The position numbers and the translations under genes were made by a program. Of a DNA stretch of 64,000 nucleotides, positions 9,485 through 18,216 are shown in pieces. This DNA is from Clostridium muellerianum. GTDB taxonomy: Bacteria; Bacillota; Clostridia; Clostridiales; Clostridiaceae. The notes beneath the pieces were generated by a model, which did not search any database, had not been told where the DNA came from, and was given only the letters and a program-made list of their open reading frames with translations. The stretch covers positions 124,001-188,000 of the forward strand of contig NZ_JABBNI010000025.1 of assembly GCF_012926525.1 (NCBI RefSeq), in the 5' to 3' direction. The first letter of the stretch is position 1; each line of letters opens with the position of its first letter.

Positions 9485-10604
9485 TTTGTACTCCTCCTAC
9501 ATATTTATCTAACACATTCTCAACCTCACTCAAATAAGCATCAATTACAACCTGTCTATCGAACTCATTCTCGACTTTTTTTCTACCAGCTAGTCCCATC
9601 CTTTTCTTATCCTCATATGGCAGCTCTATGAATTTCTCAACCTTATCTATCAAGTCCTGAGCATTCCTAGTTTGAAACAAATATCCTGTAACATCATTTT
9701 CCACTGCATCCTTAGAACCATTAATTGTAGAAGCAATACAAATTCTCCCCATGGCTGCAGCTTCTAATAAAACATTTGGCACTCCTTCACCACCATGAGA
9801 AGGGAGTATAATACAATGGCACTTTTGAATCCATGGCTTAATATCCTTCTGAAAGCCTATATATTTCACAATGCCCTGATTATTATATTCATCCACTATA
9901 TCCTTATATCTCTCCTCTTCAAAAAAACCAGCAATGTAAAAGGTTGTATTAGGATATTTTTCTTTAATTACCTTTGCACATTCAAGATACTGATCTATCC
10001 CCTTAAGTTCCATAACTCTTCCAATAAATATGAAATTCACCTTAGTTTCAGATGGCAAATCAGCCACACCATATTGCTGTAAATTAACACCAGATCCCGG
10101 AATCATTTCATAGTTTTTACTAACCATCTTATTCTGAACGAAGAAATCCTTATCACCACTATTTTGAAAGAATACCTTATAAGAATTCTTAACAGAAATC
10201 TTATATAACATCATCACTATTCTACTAATAACACTCTTTTTCATAAATGTGGCCCCGGTGCCTGTTATATTACTAACCTGAATATTCTTTGTGATATTTG
10301 AAGCAATACATCCATATATATTAGGTTTAATTGTATATGAAAAAATAATGTTGGGTTTTAACTCCCTCATAATTTTGATATAATTGCAAATTAACCGCAA
10401 ATCCCTAAAAGGATTAACTCCCCTACGATCAACCGATGTTTCTATTATTTTGCACCCCATATTACTAAAAAAACTATTTGCATCGTATTTCGGCATTGAT
10501 ATATATACATCGTTACCATGATCTACTAATCTTTTTATCAGTTCTTTTCTAGTGCTATATAATGTTATGAAGTGGTTTGATAAAATTAGTATTTTCTTTG
10601 TCAT
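9477..10604 (-). CDS. glycosyltransferase family 4 enzyme (EpsD-like)
   Basis: About 375 residues. The N-terminal domain starts KKILILSNHFITLYSTRKEL and carries IFSYTIKPNIYG and ITGTGATF, patterns seen in EpsD / CapM-type GT4 enzymes. The C-terminal half has FIFIGRVMELKGIDQYLECA and the EX7E-type stretch PSHGGEGVPNVLLEAAAMG. It should transfer a sugar to the undecaprenyl-linked acceptor. I choose the ATG at 10604 because GGGGGAG lies upstream; the ATG at 10625 would put that purine run inside the coding sequence. Donor unknown, though uronic acids are made next door. Confidence 0.85.
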   Translation of the reverse strand: MTKKILILSNHFITLYSTRKELIKRLVDHGNDVYISMPKYDANSFFSNMGCKIIETSVDRRGVNPFRDLRLICNYIKIMRELKPNIIFSYTIKPNIYGCIASNITKNIQVSNITGTGATFMKKSVISRIVMMLYKISVKNSYKVFFQNSGDKDFFVQNKMVSKNYEMIPGSGVNLQQYGVADLPSETKVNFIFIGRVMELKGIDQYLECAKVIKEKYPNTTFYIAGFFEEERYKDIVDEYNNQGIVKYIGFQKDIKPWIQKCHCIILPSHGGEGVPNVLLEAAAMGRICIASTINGSKDAVENDVTGYLFQTRNAQDLIDKVEKFIELPYEDKKRMGLAGRKKVENEFDRQVVIDAYLSEVENVLDKYVGGVQNV

Positions 10605-10664
10605 ATAGTCTACACTCTCCCCCATCCATTCAAATATTTATTAACCTATTGGACTAAAAATCCC

Positions 10665-12557
10665 CTATTCTTCATGATTAAGAATATTATTCTCCGTACA
10701 TTTACATATAGCTACCTCTGATTGAAACCTTTTATAAGTAGGTACTATCTCCTCAAGTTTAGCTATAATTTTTTCTCTATTATCTTCTTCAACTATTTCC
10801 TTAAATTCATTAATTTTAACCATTAAAGTATCAAAATCATCAAAAGTAGGTCTGCCAACAAATATTTTATTATGAGATGTTTTATTCAACCCTTCTTCTT
10901 CAGTCAAAACTTCCTCATAAAGCTTCTCACCGGGTCTAAGACCTGTAAACTCTATATCAATATCTTTATTGGGAATATAACCTAAAAGCCTTATTAAATC
11001 ACAGGCTAAATCATATATTTTAACTGGATTTTCCATATCTAAAATAAATATCTCTCCACCTTTAGCATAGACACCTGCTTGAAGAACTAATTGAGCTGCC
11101 TCTGGTATAGTCATAAAAAATCTGTTAACATCTTTATGAGTCACTGTAACTGGTCCTCCATTTTTGATCTGTTCCATAAATAATGGCACCACTGAACCAT
11201 TACTACCTAATACATTACCAAATCTTACTGCAGCGAATTGAGTTTTACTCCTCTTATCCATGGATTGAATAATCATTTCGCATACTCTCTTTGTAGCTCC
11301 CATAATATTAGTGGGATTTACTGCTTTATCCGTTGAAATCATAACAAATCTTTTAACTTTATATTTATCAGCACAAAGTGCTACATTTAACGTGCCAAAT
11401 ATATTATTTTTTACAGCCTCACTTGGATTTTCTTCCATCAGTGGTACATGTTTATGAGCCGCTGCATGGAATACAATATCCGGTCTGTATTTATTAAAAG
11501 TTAAATCTAGCTTTTTTTTATCCCTAACCGAGGTAATAACATACTTTATATCTCTACATATACAATTTCTTCTAAATTCTTGTTGTAAAACATATGCATT
11601 ATTTTCATAATTATCAAGTACTATTAATTCTTTTGGATTAAACTTTATAATCTGCCTGCATAATTCAGAACCTATGGAACCACCTCCACCAGTTACCATA
11701 ATAGTTCTTCCTTTGACATACTCTCTAATTTGTTCCATATCAAGCTTAACAGGCTCTCTTCCCAATAAATCCTCAAAATTAACTTCTCTTAATTTACTTA
11801 AAGCAACCTTACCATCTATAATTTCATATATTCCAGGTATTAATTTAACCTTACAACCAGTTTCCTTACATATATCTAAGAGTTCTTTCTTCGTTTTATC
11901 ATCTATAGCTGCAATAGCTATAAGTATCTCATCAATATCTAACTGATTTGATAATTGAATTATATTATCTCTTGTGCCCATAACTTCTACACCAGCAATA
12001 CTTGTACCAACTTTATATTTATCATCATCAATAAAAGCTACAGGCAAATAATTCACTTCGTTGCAAAACTTCATTTCATTAACAATCATTGTTCCAGCTT
12101 TACCAGCACCAACAACCAATACTCTCTTATGATATGTGCTGCGGGATTTAACCTTTGAGTCTAAATACACCTTAACTATTCTGAAAGACATTCTAAATCC
12201 ACCAACCAGGAGAATACTAAGCATACCTGACAAAATATCAACACTTAATGGAAGTCTTTCCCCAAAAATAAATCCATAAATGGTTCCTAATAAATTGCCT
12301 ACAATACACGCATATATAGTAACTAAAAATTCGTCAATACTAGCATAAATCCATAAATTTTTGTAAAGTTTAAATAAATAAAATACTATCAAATAAATAA
12401 CTGTAATCATTATTGCATCATTCTTAAATCTTGCTAATTCATATGATGGTATATCAAAATTAAACCTAAAACAATATGCTAAAACGTAGGATGAATTTAT
12501 TAAGAAAGTATCTATTAGCATTAATACACATTTTCTTGAAATCTTTAGCCTCTCCAT
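10665..12557 (-). CDS. membrane-bound UDP-GlcNAc 4,6-dehydratase-like enzyme (CapD/PglF/WbpM group)
   Basis: About 630 residues. Four hydrophobic segments fill the first ~135 residues. A first Rossmann-like domain has VLVVGAGKAGTMI, followed by the catalytic SDR domain with VTGGGGSIGSELCRQI and DKAVNPTNIMGATKRVCE. The group removes water from UDP-GlcNAc to give 4-keto-6-deoxy sugars for bacillosamine-, QuiNAc- or FucNAc-type residues. The usual catalytic Tyr is replaced by Met in NIMGATK, as in other members of this large-membrane subgroup. The start at 12557 has GGAAGGAG; an earlier in-frame ATG does not. It suggests an N-acetylated deoxy sugar in the EPS. Confidence 0.88.
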   Translation of the reverse strand: MERLKISRKCVLMLIDTFLINSSYVLAYCFRFNFDIPSYELARFKNDAIMITVIYLIVFYLFKLYKNLWIYASIDEFLVTIYACIVGNLLGTIYGFIFGERLPLSVDILSGMLSILLVGGFRMSFRIVKVYLDSKVKSRSTYHKRVLVVGAGKAGTMIVNEMKFCNEVNYLPVAFIDDDKYKVGTSIAGVEVMGTRDNIIQLSNQLDIDEILIAIAAIDDKTKKELLDICKETGCKVKLIPGIYEIIDGKVALSKLREVNFEDLLGREPVKLDMEQIREYVKGRTIMVTGGGGSIGSELCRQIIKFNPKELIVLDNYENNAYVLQQEFRRNCICRDIKYVITSVRDKKKLDLTFNKYRPDIVFHAAAHKHVPLMEENPSEAVKNNIFGTLNVALCADKYKVKRFVMISTDKAVNPTNIMGATKRVCEMIIQSMDKRSKTQFAAVRFGNVLGSNGSVVPLFMEQIKNGGPVTVTHKDVNRFFMTIPEAAQLVLQAGVYAKGGEIFILDMENPVKIYDLACDLIRLLGYIPNKDIDIEFTGLRPGEKLYEEVLTEEEGLNKTSHNKIFVGRPTFDDFDTLMVKINEFKEIVEEDNREKIIAKLEEIVPTYKRFQSEVAICKCTENNILNHEE

Positions 12558-12713
12558 ATTTCGCTCCTTCCAAACCATAAGTAAAAACATTATCAGCTAA
12601 TACTAGAAATCTGTATAGGATTGTTAAAATTTTATCAACTTGTGTGAAAACACATCCTCACCTAACTAATATTCCCATTATTTTTACTTACAATTTCACA
12701 TTATCTAACCTTT

Positions 12714-13391
12714 TTACTTTTTATGCCCAGAATAGTAATATCTAGAATACCTATTCTGCTTAACATCCATCTTATTTATAACTACTCCTAATATCCTTGC
12801 ATTTACTTTTTCCAAAAGTTCTTTTGCCTTTACAGCTGCAGATTTTTCTACTTGTGATGAAGCAACTACAAGGATACAACCATCTACATAAGTAGAAATT
12901 AACTGTGCATCTGTTACAACTATTACAGGTGGAGTATCTATTATTATATAGTCATAAATTTCCTTCAAATCCTCAATGAACTTTTTCATTTTCTTAGATG
13001 CAACCAATTCAGATGGATTAGGTGGTTTTGTGCCAGATGTAATTATATCTAAATTAGGTATTTCTGTATTTTGAACCGCTTCTGAAAACTGTATATTATC
13101 CACTAAAAAATCTGATAATCCTTTTTCGTTTGACCTGTTAAATAACTTATGAAGCTTTGCCATCCTCTGATCACAGTCTATTAGAATAGTTTTGTATCCA
13201 TTCTCAGCTATTACTACAGCTAAGTTAGCGCAAATTGTGGATTTGCCTTCTCCTGGACCAGAACTTGTTACAACAATGGTCTTTACTTTGCTATCAAAAG
13301 ATGAAAATTGAATATTTGTCCTTAACGTTCTATATGATTCTGCAATTAGAGATTTAGGATACTCAATGGTAATTAACTTCTCTTTTTTCAT
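12714..13391 (-). CDS. CpsD/CapB-type bacterial tyrosine autokinase
   Basis: About 225 residues. It has the three BY-kinase ATP motifs: Walker A GPGEGKST, Walker A' ILIDCDQR and Walker B YIIIDTPP. The C-terminus carries a tyrosine cluster (NRYSRYYYSG), the usual autophosphorylation site. In Firmicutes the kinase is a separate protein that is switched on by the cytoplasmic end of its CpsC/CapA partner, encoded just upstream, and tunes polymer length. ATG at 13391 has GGAG eight bases before it. No CpsB/YwqE phosphatase gene is seen nearby. Confidence 0.92.
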   Translation of the reverse strand: MKKEKLITIEYPKSLIAESYRTLRTNIQFSSFDSKVKTIVVTSSGPGEGKSTICANLAVVIAENGYKTILIDCDQRMAKLHKLFNRSNEKGLSDFLVDNIQFSEAVQNTEIPNLDIITSGTKPPNPSELVASKKMKKFIEDLKEIYDYIIIDTPPVIVVTDAQLISTYVDGCILVVASSQVEKSAAVKAKELLEKVNARILGVVINKMDVKQNRYSRYYYSGHKK

Positions 13392-13493
13392 AAATTTCAC
13401 TCCATTTAAAGATGATTTTTTACAATAAAATCAAAGATAGTTTTTTACTAGAAACTTTACACAGTTTCTGTGCTATATCTTCACTACTTTAAT

Positions 13494-14198
13494 TTAATAT
13501 TTCATAGCATCTTTAGGTATAATTCCAATGACAGGAAGGCCTAAATATTTAATTACATCCTGTTCCGTTTTTAAAGTATTGTTCATATATTCAAGCAAAA
13601 AGGCAAATCCTAATGAAGCTATTAATCCTATAAAAAAGGCTATAACAATATTTAAGATCTTTTTTGGCTTTATAGGTTTTTCTGGCACTTCTACTTCATC
13701 AATTACCTGAATATTTTGACCTGGATAAATTTTTTGTGCATGTTCTAAAAATGAATTGTAGACAGCGATTATCATACTATATGCTGTTTGAGGATTTGTA
13801 TTTTGAGCTTTAAATTCAATAAGTTGAGTATCTGCCATTGGAGTTACAGTTATATCATGTAATATATTCTTAGCAGAAATGCTATTTAGTCTTGTTGAGG
13901 CACCTTCTGCTACAGATACTGATTTTCCTATTTCAGCATAAGTCTTTACAAGTTTTTGAAACATCATAACATCATCAAATTCATATTTTGATTTATCATT
14001 TGAACCTATACCAGCAGCTTTTCCTACCACAATAGTTGCTTTAGCTTCATACGTAGGTTTTATTACATAATAACTTAAGACTCCGGATACAGCAGTGCTT
14101 AGTATAGTTATTAAAAGTATTAACTTTATTCTTTTTCTAATGATGTGTAAAAAATCATGTAAGTCTAACGATATTTCTTCTTCCATATTTGTATCCAT
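13494..14198 (-). CDS. Wzz/CpsC-type chain-length regulator and kinase activator
   Basis: 234 residues. Two membrane segments (about residues 27-47 and 184-204) flank an extracellular Wzz-like domain. The first is preceded by LHDFLHIIRKRIKLI and the second by VPEKPIKPKK, the classic proline-rich motif of polysaccharide copolymerases. The short cytoplasmic tail after the second segment (EYMNNTLKTEQDVIKYLG) is the part that activates the tyrosine kinase in related systems. It is the first structural gene of the EPS operon, 113 bp after the response-regulator gene. Confidence 0.92.
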   Translation of the reverse strand: MDTNMEEEISLDLHDFLHIIRKRIKLILLITILSTAVSGVLSYYVIKPTYEAKATIVVGKAAGIGSNDKSKYEFDDVMMFQKLVKTYAEIGKSVSVAEGASTRLNSISAKNILHDITVTPMADTQLIEFKAQNTNPQTAYSMIIAVYNSFLEHAQKIYPGQNIQVIDEVEVPEKPIKPKKILNIVIAFFIGLIASLGFAFLLEYMNNTLKTEQDVIKYLGLPVIGIIPKDAMKY

Positions 14199-14311
14199 TC
14201 CTTTCTCTTTCCTTAAGACACAAAATATAATAAAAAAAGTTTTAACCTCTTAGCCCTAAGTAAATTATCCTGTATTCTACTTGTATAAGGATACTACTTA
14301 ATATAAAAATT

Positions 14312-14947
14312 TTATTTTTCTTCATTATCTATTAATCCATATTTATGCCAGCAAACTGCTGCTTCTGCTCTGTCTTTAATATTTAACTTATTAAATATAT
14401 GATTAATATGCTTTTTTACTGTATACTCTGTTATAAGAAATTTCTCAGAAATTTTTCGATTACTCAATCCTTTTGCTACCTCAATTAATATTTCTCTTTC
14501 TCTACTTGTTAACACCTCCAGTTTACTTGGCAAATTAGTATCTTTACTTATTATTAAATCAACAAAATAAGAATCAAAATACTTCTTTCCTTCATATACC
14601 TGTTGTATTGCATATAATATTTCTTCTTCATTTGATTTACCTAATACGTAACCTTGAACTCCACTCTTCAATGCCTTTACAAAGAATTCCTGGTTACCAT
14701 AAAAATCTAATATTATTATTTTAATATCTACTCTTGAAGACATTAGTTGATTAATTAAGAGTAGCTCATCTTGGTTATCCTCATTTATATCCATAAGTAC
14801 AATATCAGCCATGTTACTTTTTATCATAAACATAGACTTCTTTATTGTTTCGCCAATAAACTGTATTGATAAGTTATCGTACTTAGATATGAGTGCTACT
14901 ATTCCTTCTCTTATAACAGAGTAATTTGATATAACTATAATTTTCAT
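14312..14947 (-). CDS. LuxR/NarL-family atypical response regulator 1
   Basis: About 211 residues. The N-terminal receiver keeps the phospho-acceptor position (Asp53 in IVLMDINED) and a Lys in GYVLGKS, but the acidic pair that binds Mg2+ near the first strand is replaced by Ser-Asn (VISNYSVIREG) and the switch Thr/Ser position reads Asp in IIILDFYG. The C-terminal LuxR-type helix-turn-helix is intact (LTSREREILIEVAKGLSNRKIS...TVKKHINHIFNKL). It lies directly upstream of the EPS genes and is a likely regulator of them. The true start is the ATG at 14947; the TTG at 14959 sits on top of the AAGGA site. No histidine kinase is present in the window. Confidence 0.85.
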   Translation of the reverse strand: MKIIVISNYSVIREGIVALISKYDNLSIQFIGETIKKSMFMIKSNMADIVLMDINEDNQDELLLINQLMSSRVDIKIIILDFYGNQEFFVKALKSGVQGYVLGKSNEEEILYAIQQVYEGKKYFDSYFVDLIISKDTNLPSKLEVLTSREREILIEVAKGLSNRKISEKFLITEYTVKKHINHIFNKLNIKDRAEAAVCWHKYGLIDNEEK

Positions 14948-14986
14948 AATACTTCTCAATTCCTTAATCTGTATTAATATAATCTT

Positions 14987-15009
14987 CCTGAGTATATACT
15001 CATTTCAGG
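14987..15009. promoter_or_regulatory. palindromic operator candidate upstream of response regulator 1
   Basis: TGAGTATATACTCA (14989-15002) is a perfect 14-bp palindrome, and the flanks extend the symmetry with CCTGA and TCAGG. It ends about 40 bp before the ATG at 14947, where an operator for autoregulation could lie. The binding protein is not known. Confidence 0.4.
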
Positions 15010-15265
15010 GAGGTAACTTGACCAAGTTTTATTACACTCTTATATTACTATTTATTATTAAACCTTCCATCACACCCCAGTTTAATCTTTTATTAATAAG
15101 TTGCATACACGGTATAATACACTCCTACTACTAAAGTGGTATAACTTTATAGTAAAAGCAATCATCTTTTAGTAGTATGAAATTCTAATTTTTTTCACTT
15201 TATACAGATAAACAAAAATACTAATTCCTTTTCAAAATCTATTTTCCTTAGAAATACACGTATAA
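15010..15265. other. intergenic region between the two response-regulator genes
   Basis: AT-rich, no coding potential seen. An imperfect inverted repeat (TACTACTAAA near 15125 and TTTAGTAGTA near 15165) lies within it. Together with the palindrome at 14987 it probably holds the promoter of the EPS operon, but I cannot pick a convincing -35/-10 pair. Confidence 0.35.
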
Positions 15266-15328
15266 CGTAAAAGAACTATAATGGATAAACAAGCACTAAA
15301 TTGTTTATTCACTATAGTTCTCTTTTTT
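15266..15328 (-). terminator. terminator after response regulator 2
   Basis: A long stem forms between 15272-15292 and 15301-15321 with a short loop and two or three mismatches; on the minus strand it is followed by TTCTTTT. It lies 66 bp after the stop of response regulator 2 and separates that gene from response regulator 1 and the EPS operon. On the plus strand it also ends in T-rich sequence. Confidence 0.75.
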
Positions 15329-15393
15329 AGCAATTAATTAAAATTTGATACACCATACTATGATGAACACTCCATCATACTAATCTTATACAT

Positions 15394-16035
15394 TTAAGAT
15401 ACATCAGCATCCCTATCAAACATTCCACATTTATTAGCATACAAAGCCAGTTGAGTTCTATCTCTTATATTAAGTTTATCAAATATATGATTATTATGCT
15501 TTTTTACTGTATTTTCAGTAATACAAAGCTTTTGCGATATTTGTTGATTACTCATACCCTTTCCTATTTCACATAAAATCTCTTTCTCCCTTGTTGTAAG
15601 CTGCTCTATTCTTTCAGGCTCAATACTATTTTCCTTAACCATAGAGTCTATAAAATAAGAATCAAAATATTTTTTTCCTTTGTAAACTTGTTCTAATATA
15701 TATACAAGTTCCATTTCATCTGACTTTCCTAATACATATCCTTCTACACCACATCTAATAGCTTTTACAAAAACCTTCTTATCCTTATTAAAATCTAATA
15801 TTATAAATTTGCTTTTAATACCACATTCCTTTAGTTCTCTAATTAATAATAATTCATCTTTATTTTGTTCATGTAGATGAAGTAAAATGATATCAATTTT
15901 AGTTGATTTAATTAATGAAATTGATTCATTTACTGTTTTTGCAACAAGCATTATGTCAGCATGATTATATTTTGATATAATTGAATATATACCCTCTCTT
16001 ATTAAAGTATAACTTGATATAATAATAACTTTCAT
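15394..16035 (-). CDS. LuxR-family response regulator 2 with degenerate receiver
   Basis: About 213 residues and clearly a paralogue of response regulator 1 across its whole length. The receiver has lost both key features: the acidic pair is Ser-Ser (IIISSYTLIREG) and the phospho-acceptor is His53 (IILLHLHEQ) instead of Asp. The LuxR DNA-binding domain is well kept (LTTREKEILCEIGKGMSNQQIS...TVKKHNNHIFDKL). It should therefore act without aspartate phosphorylation, controlled by amount or by a ligand. It has a private terminator downstream and a c-di-GMP-II riboswitch about 330 bp upstream. GGGGGG lies just before the ATG at 16035; two other in-frame starts lie within six codons. Confidence 0.85.
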   Translation of the reverse strand: MKVIIISSYTLIREGIYSIISKYNHADIMLVAKTVNESISLIKSTKIDIILLHLHEQNKDELLLIRELKECGIKSKFIILDFNKDKKVFVKAIRCGVEGYVLGKSDEMELVYILEQVYKGKKYFDSYFIDSMVKENSIEPERIEQLTTREKEILCEIGKGMSNQQISQKLCITENTVKKHNNHIFDKLNIRDRTQLALYANKCGMFDRDADVS

Positions 16036-16362
16036 ATGCATCCCCCCCAAGAAGACTTAGTTTTTAATAAGCATTTTTAGATTACTCTTTCCCATGTACC
16101 TTCTACTTTTTTACTATGCTTAACAATACTATCACTAATTTCTTATCTTCACTCGCACTATTATTTTAAAAAAATCAAAATAAAATTTATTACAACAGTA
16201 ACACATCCTTCATACATTTTTTATTATTCTGAATATAATTTTGAAAAAACAATCCAAAACTAGTAAGGCCAATTTATAGAGGGTAAAATTGAATATTATT
16301 AATCTCTTATCTTAAATAGTAACTCACTCTATCTCTAAATCTAAACTTTTATAATTTTTTGT

Positions 16363-16401
16363 AAAAAAAAACTAATTAAACCGTGTAGGCGGTAAAATTA
16401 G
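16363..16401 (-). terminator. riboswitch-controlled terminator (expression platform)
   Basis: On the minus strand CTAATTTTACCG (16401-16390) pairs with CGGTTTAATTAG (16383-16372), ten of twelve pairs with two U-U mismatches, around a 6-nt loop, followed by nine Us. Its 5' arm begins at the last base of the conserved GACC of the aptamer, so aptamer and terminator can compete. Confidence 0.75.
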
Positions 16402-16469
16402 GTCGGTTGCACCACTGACTCTGTATGCCTTTAGGTACCCAAATATAGAGCATACTTCTTTGTCCCCTT
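16396..16469 (-). ncRNA. c-di-GMP-II riboswitch aptamer
   Basis: The minus-strand RNA contains GAGUCAGUGGUGCAACCGAC, a near-exact match to the conserved 3' core of class II c-di-GMP riboswitches (GAGUUAGUAGUGCAACCGACC in the known C. difficile example). Upstream lies UUUGGGUACC at the right distance; GUACC pairs with GGUGC. A good -10 box (TATAAT, rc of 16477-16482) puts the transcript start near 16469, just before the aptamer. A terminator follows directly. I infer transcriptional control of response regulator 2 by cyclic di-GMP, the second messenger that usually governs biofilm and EPS formation. On or off switching cannot be decided without folding. Confidence 0.8.
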
Positions 16470-16482
16470 TTCTAAAATTATA

Positions 16483-16911
16483 CTCTAGGTAATTTGATTT
16501 TATGACTTTGAATCAATTTAGTGTAATATATTCTACTTACAACCCTAATTGTCAACGCACTTTGTAATCATACACATGTATAATAAATTTTAATATTAGA
16601 CATTGAAAATTTAAATTTTGTTATAAGATGAAAATTAATATTCATCTTAATAATGTACGATTTAATTATGATGTTGTATATCTATAACAAAAATTAATGC
16701 AAAATATTTATAGTTGTAAAAACTCCAACATAATATAGTATTAATTTAATTAATAAACATATATGTTAGAGTTTTGTACAAAAATTCTATTACAGTTATA
16801 GAAACTTTAAAGTATTGTCTGTATATATGAATCAAGAACTAACCAATAAAATTTCTATTTAAGTTCTCTACTTTATTTAATAAAACATATTTTTTTAATA
16901 ATGACCTCCCC
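16483..16911. other. intergenic region upstream of the riboswitch
   Basis: About 430 bp, very AT-rich. Apart from the -10 box for the riboswitch transcript at its lower edge I see no gene, no clear terminator and no RNA motif in it. Confidence 0.4.
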
Positions 16912-18009
16912 TTATCTCATAATTTGCATATACATGCTTTCATAGGCACTACACATAACCTTTGAGCCATAAAAAGTTTCTCCTACTATTCTTGCTTTTT
17001 TAGATTTATATTCTAAATTGCATCTTGTATAATATCTAAAACATTCTTTTAATTCATTTATATTGCCAGTGTTAAACTTATCACCTATCATAGCATTTTT
17101 ACTTAATATTTCTCTATGAAATTCATTATCTGATAAAATTACTGGCAAGCCACAATTTATTGCTTCTAAAACAGATATTGATGGCCCTTGGGATTTAGAT
17201 GAAGATACAAAAACATCTGCACATTTTAAAAATTCTCTTACGTTACTAACTTTACCTTTTACTACAATACTTTCACTATTATACTTTTTACATTTTTTTA
17301 AAAGTGGTCCATCTCCAAGCAAAACTAGAGTAGCAGAGTGTGAAATATTAGCTTTTCGAAATGCATTAATTGTTGTAAGAGGGTCTTTACATTTACACAT
17401 TGAGCCAACGAAAATGAAAATTCTCTTTTTAACATCTAACCCCAATTTTTCTCTTCGTCTTGATACTTCCAATTTATTCACTGGTGAAAAATATATTTCG
17501 TCTACTCCATTTGGTATATTATAAACATTTATGTTATGACATTCCTTTAACTTTTTCTGGATATCGCACGAACATGCAATAGGATAGGTAGTTCTAGATA
17601 GATATTTAATATAATTGTTAGTCATGATTTTATCATATAACATAGTGTACTCTTCATAGGGAAAATTATGAATTGTATTGCAATGCTTAAATTTGCTTAA
17701 ACACTTTACAGCAAGTTTATCAGCATTATATCCTATGGTGTGGATAATATCTGGTTGCAATTCTCCGCAAATTTTGCAAAGAATTCTTTTTCCTTTCAAC
17801 CATAATTGGATTTTTGATAAGTCTAGAGGATAAATGCTAATTCTTAATCTCTCAAAATCTTCATACATGCTATCCTCAGGTTCCCTTGATAAAGTAATAA
17901 TTTTAGGTCTAAATTCTTTTCTATTAATGTTACTCAATATATTATATAATTGGTTAGTTAATTCAGATGACCCAAGCGTTGAGACTATATACAAAATCAT
18001 TTTTGACAT
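16912..18009 (-). CDS. glycosyltransferase family 4 enzyme, separate from the main EPS operon
   Basis: 365 residues in GT-B form. The acceptor domain begins LYIVSTLGSSELTNQLYNIL; the donor domain has FIFVGSMCKCKDPLTTINAF and SSKSQGPSISVLEAINCGLP, the GT4 nucleotide-sugar site. The N-terminal half includes IIHTIGYNADKLA and HNFPYEEYTMLYDK, as seen in enzymes of teichuronic or capsule synthesis. It is transcribed toward the EPS cluster but separated from it by 860 bp, the riboswitch and a second regulator, so it is probably its own unit. AAAGGAG lies before the ATG at 18009. Cys-rich for a GT4, meaning unclear. Confidence 0.8.
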   Translation of the reverse strand: MSKMILYIVSTLGSSELTNQLYNILSNINRKEFRPKIITLSREPEDSMYEDFERLRISIYPLDLSKIQLWLKGKRILCKICGELQPDIIHTIGYNADKLAVKCLSKFKHCNTIHNFPYEEYTMLYDKIMTNNYIKYLSRTTYPIACSCDIQKKLKECHNINVYNIPNGVDEIYFSPVNKLEVSRRREKLGLDVKKRIFIFVGSMCKCKDPLTTINAFRKANISHSATLVLLGDGPLLKKCKKYNSESIVVKGKVSNVREFLKCADVFVSSSKSQGPSISVLEAINCGLPVILSDNEFHREILSKNAMIGDKFNTGNINELKECFRYYTRCNLEYKSKKARIVGETFYGSKVMCSAYESMYMQIMR

Positions 18010-18144
18010 ACTTTTTATAAGTCTCCTTTATTATCTTGCTAAATACATCTTTTAAACTACATTCAAATAATAATTTCAATAACTATTCTTATTCCAAATC
18101 CTCCTAATTATTAATATTATTCACTTTTATCACACCTTATTTAA

Positions 18145-18184
18145 TTTATGTCACACTATAATTTATATTATAGTGTGACATAAA
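18145..18184. promoter_or_regulatory. perfect 18-bp inverted repeat
   Basis: TTTATGTCACACTATAAT (18145-18162) and its exact complement (18167-18184) flank a TTAT loop. It lies between the end of the HutD gene and the start of the glycosyltransferase gene. A half-like TATCACACC precedes it. No T-tract follows on the minus strand, so it looks more like an operator or cruciform than a standard terminator, but a terminator cannot be ruled out. Confidence 0.5.
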
Positions 18185-18216
18185 CATTCCTAAAAAACTT
18201 AATTTAATTGCTAAAG

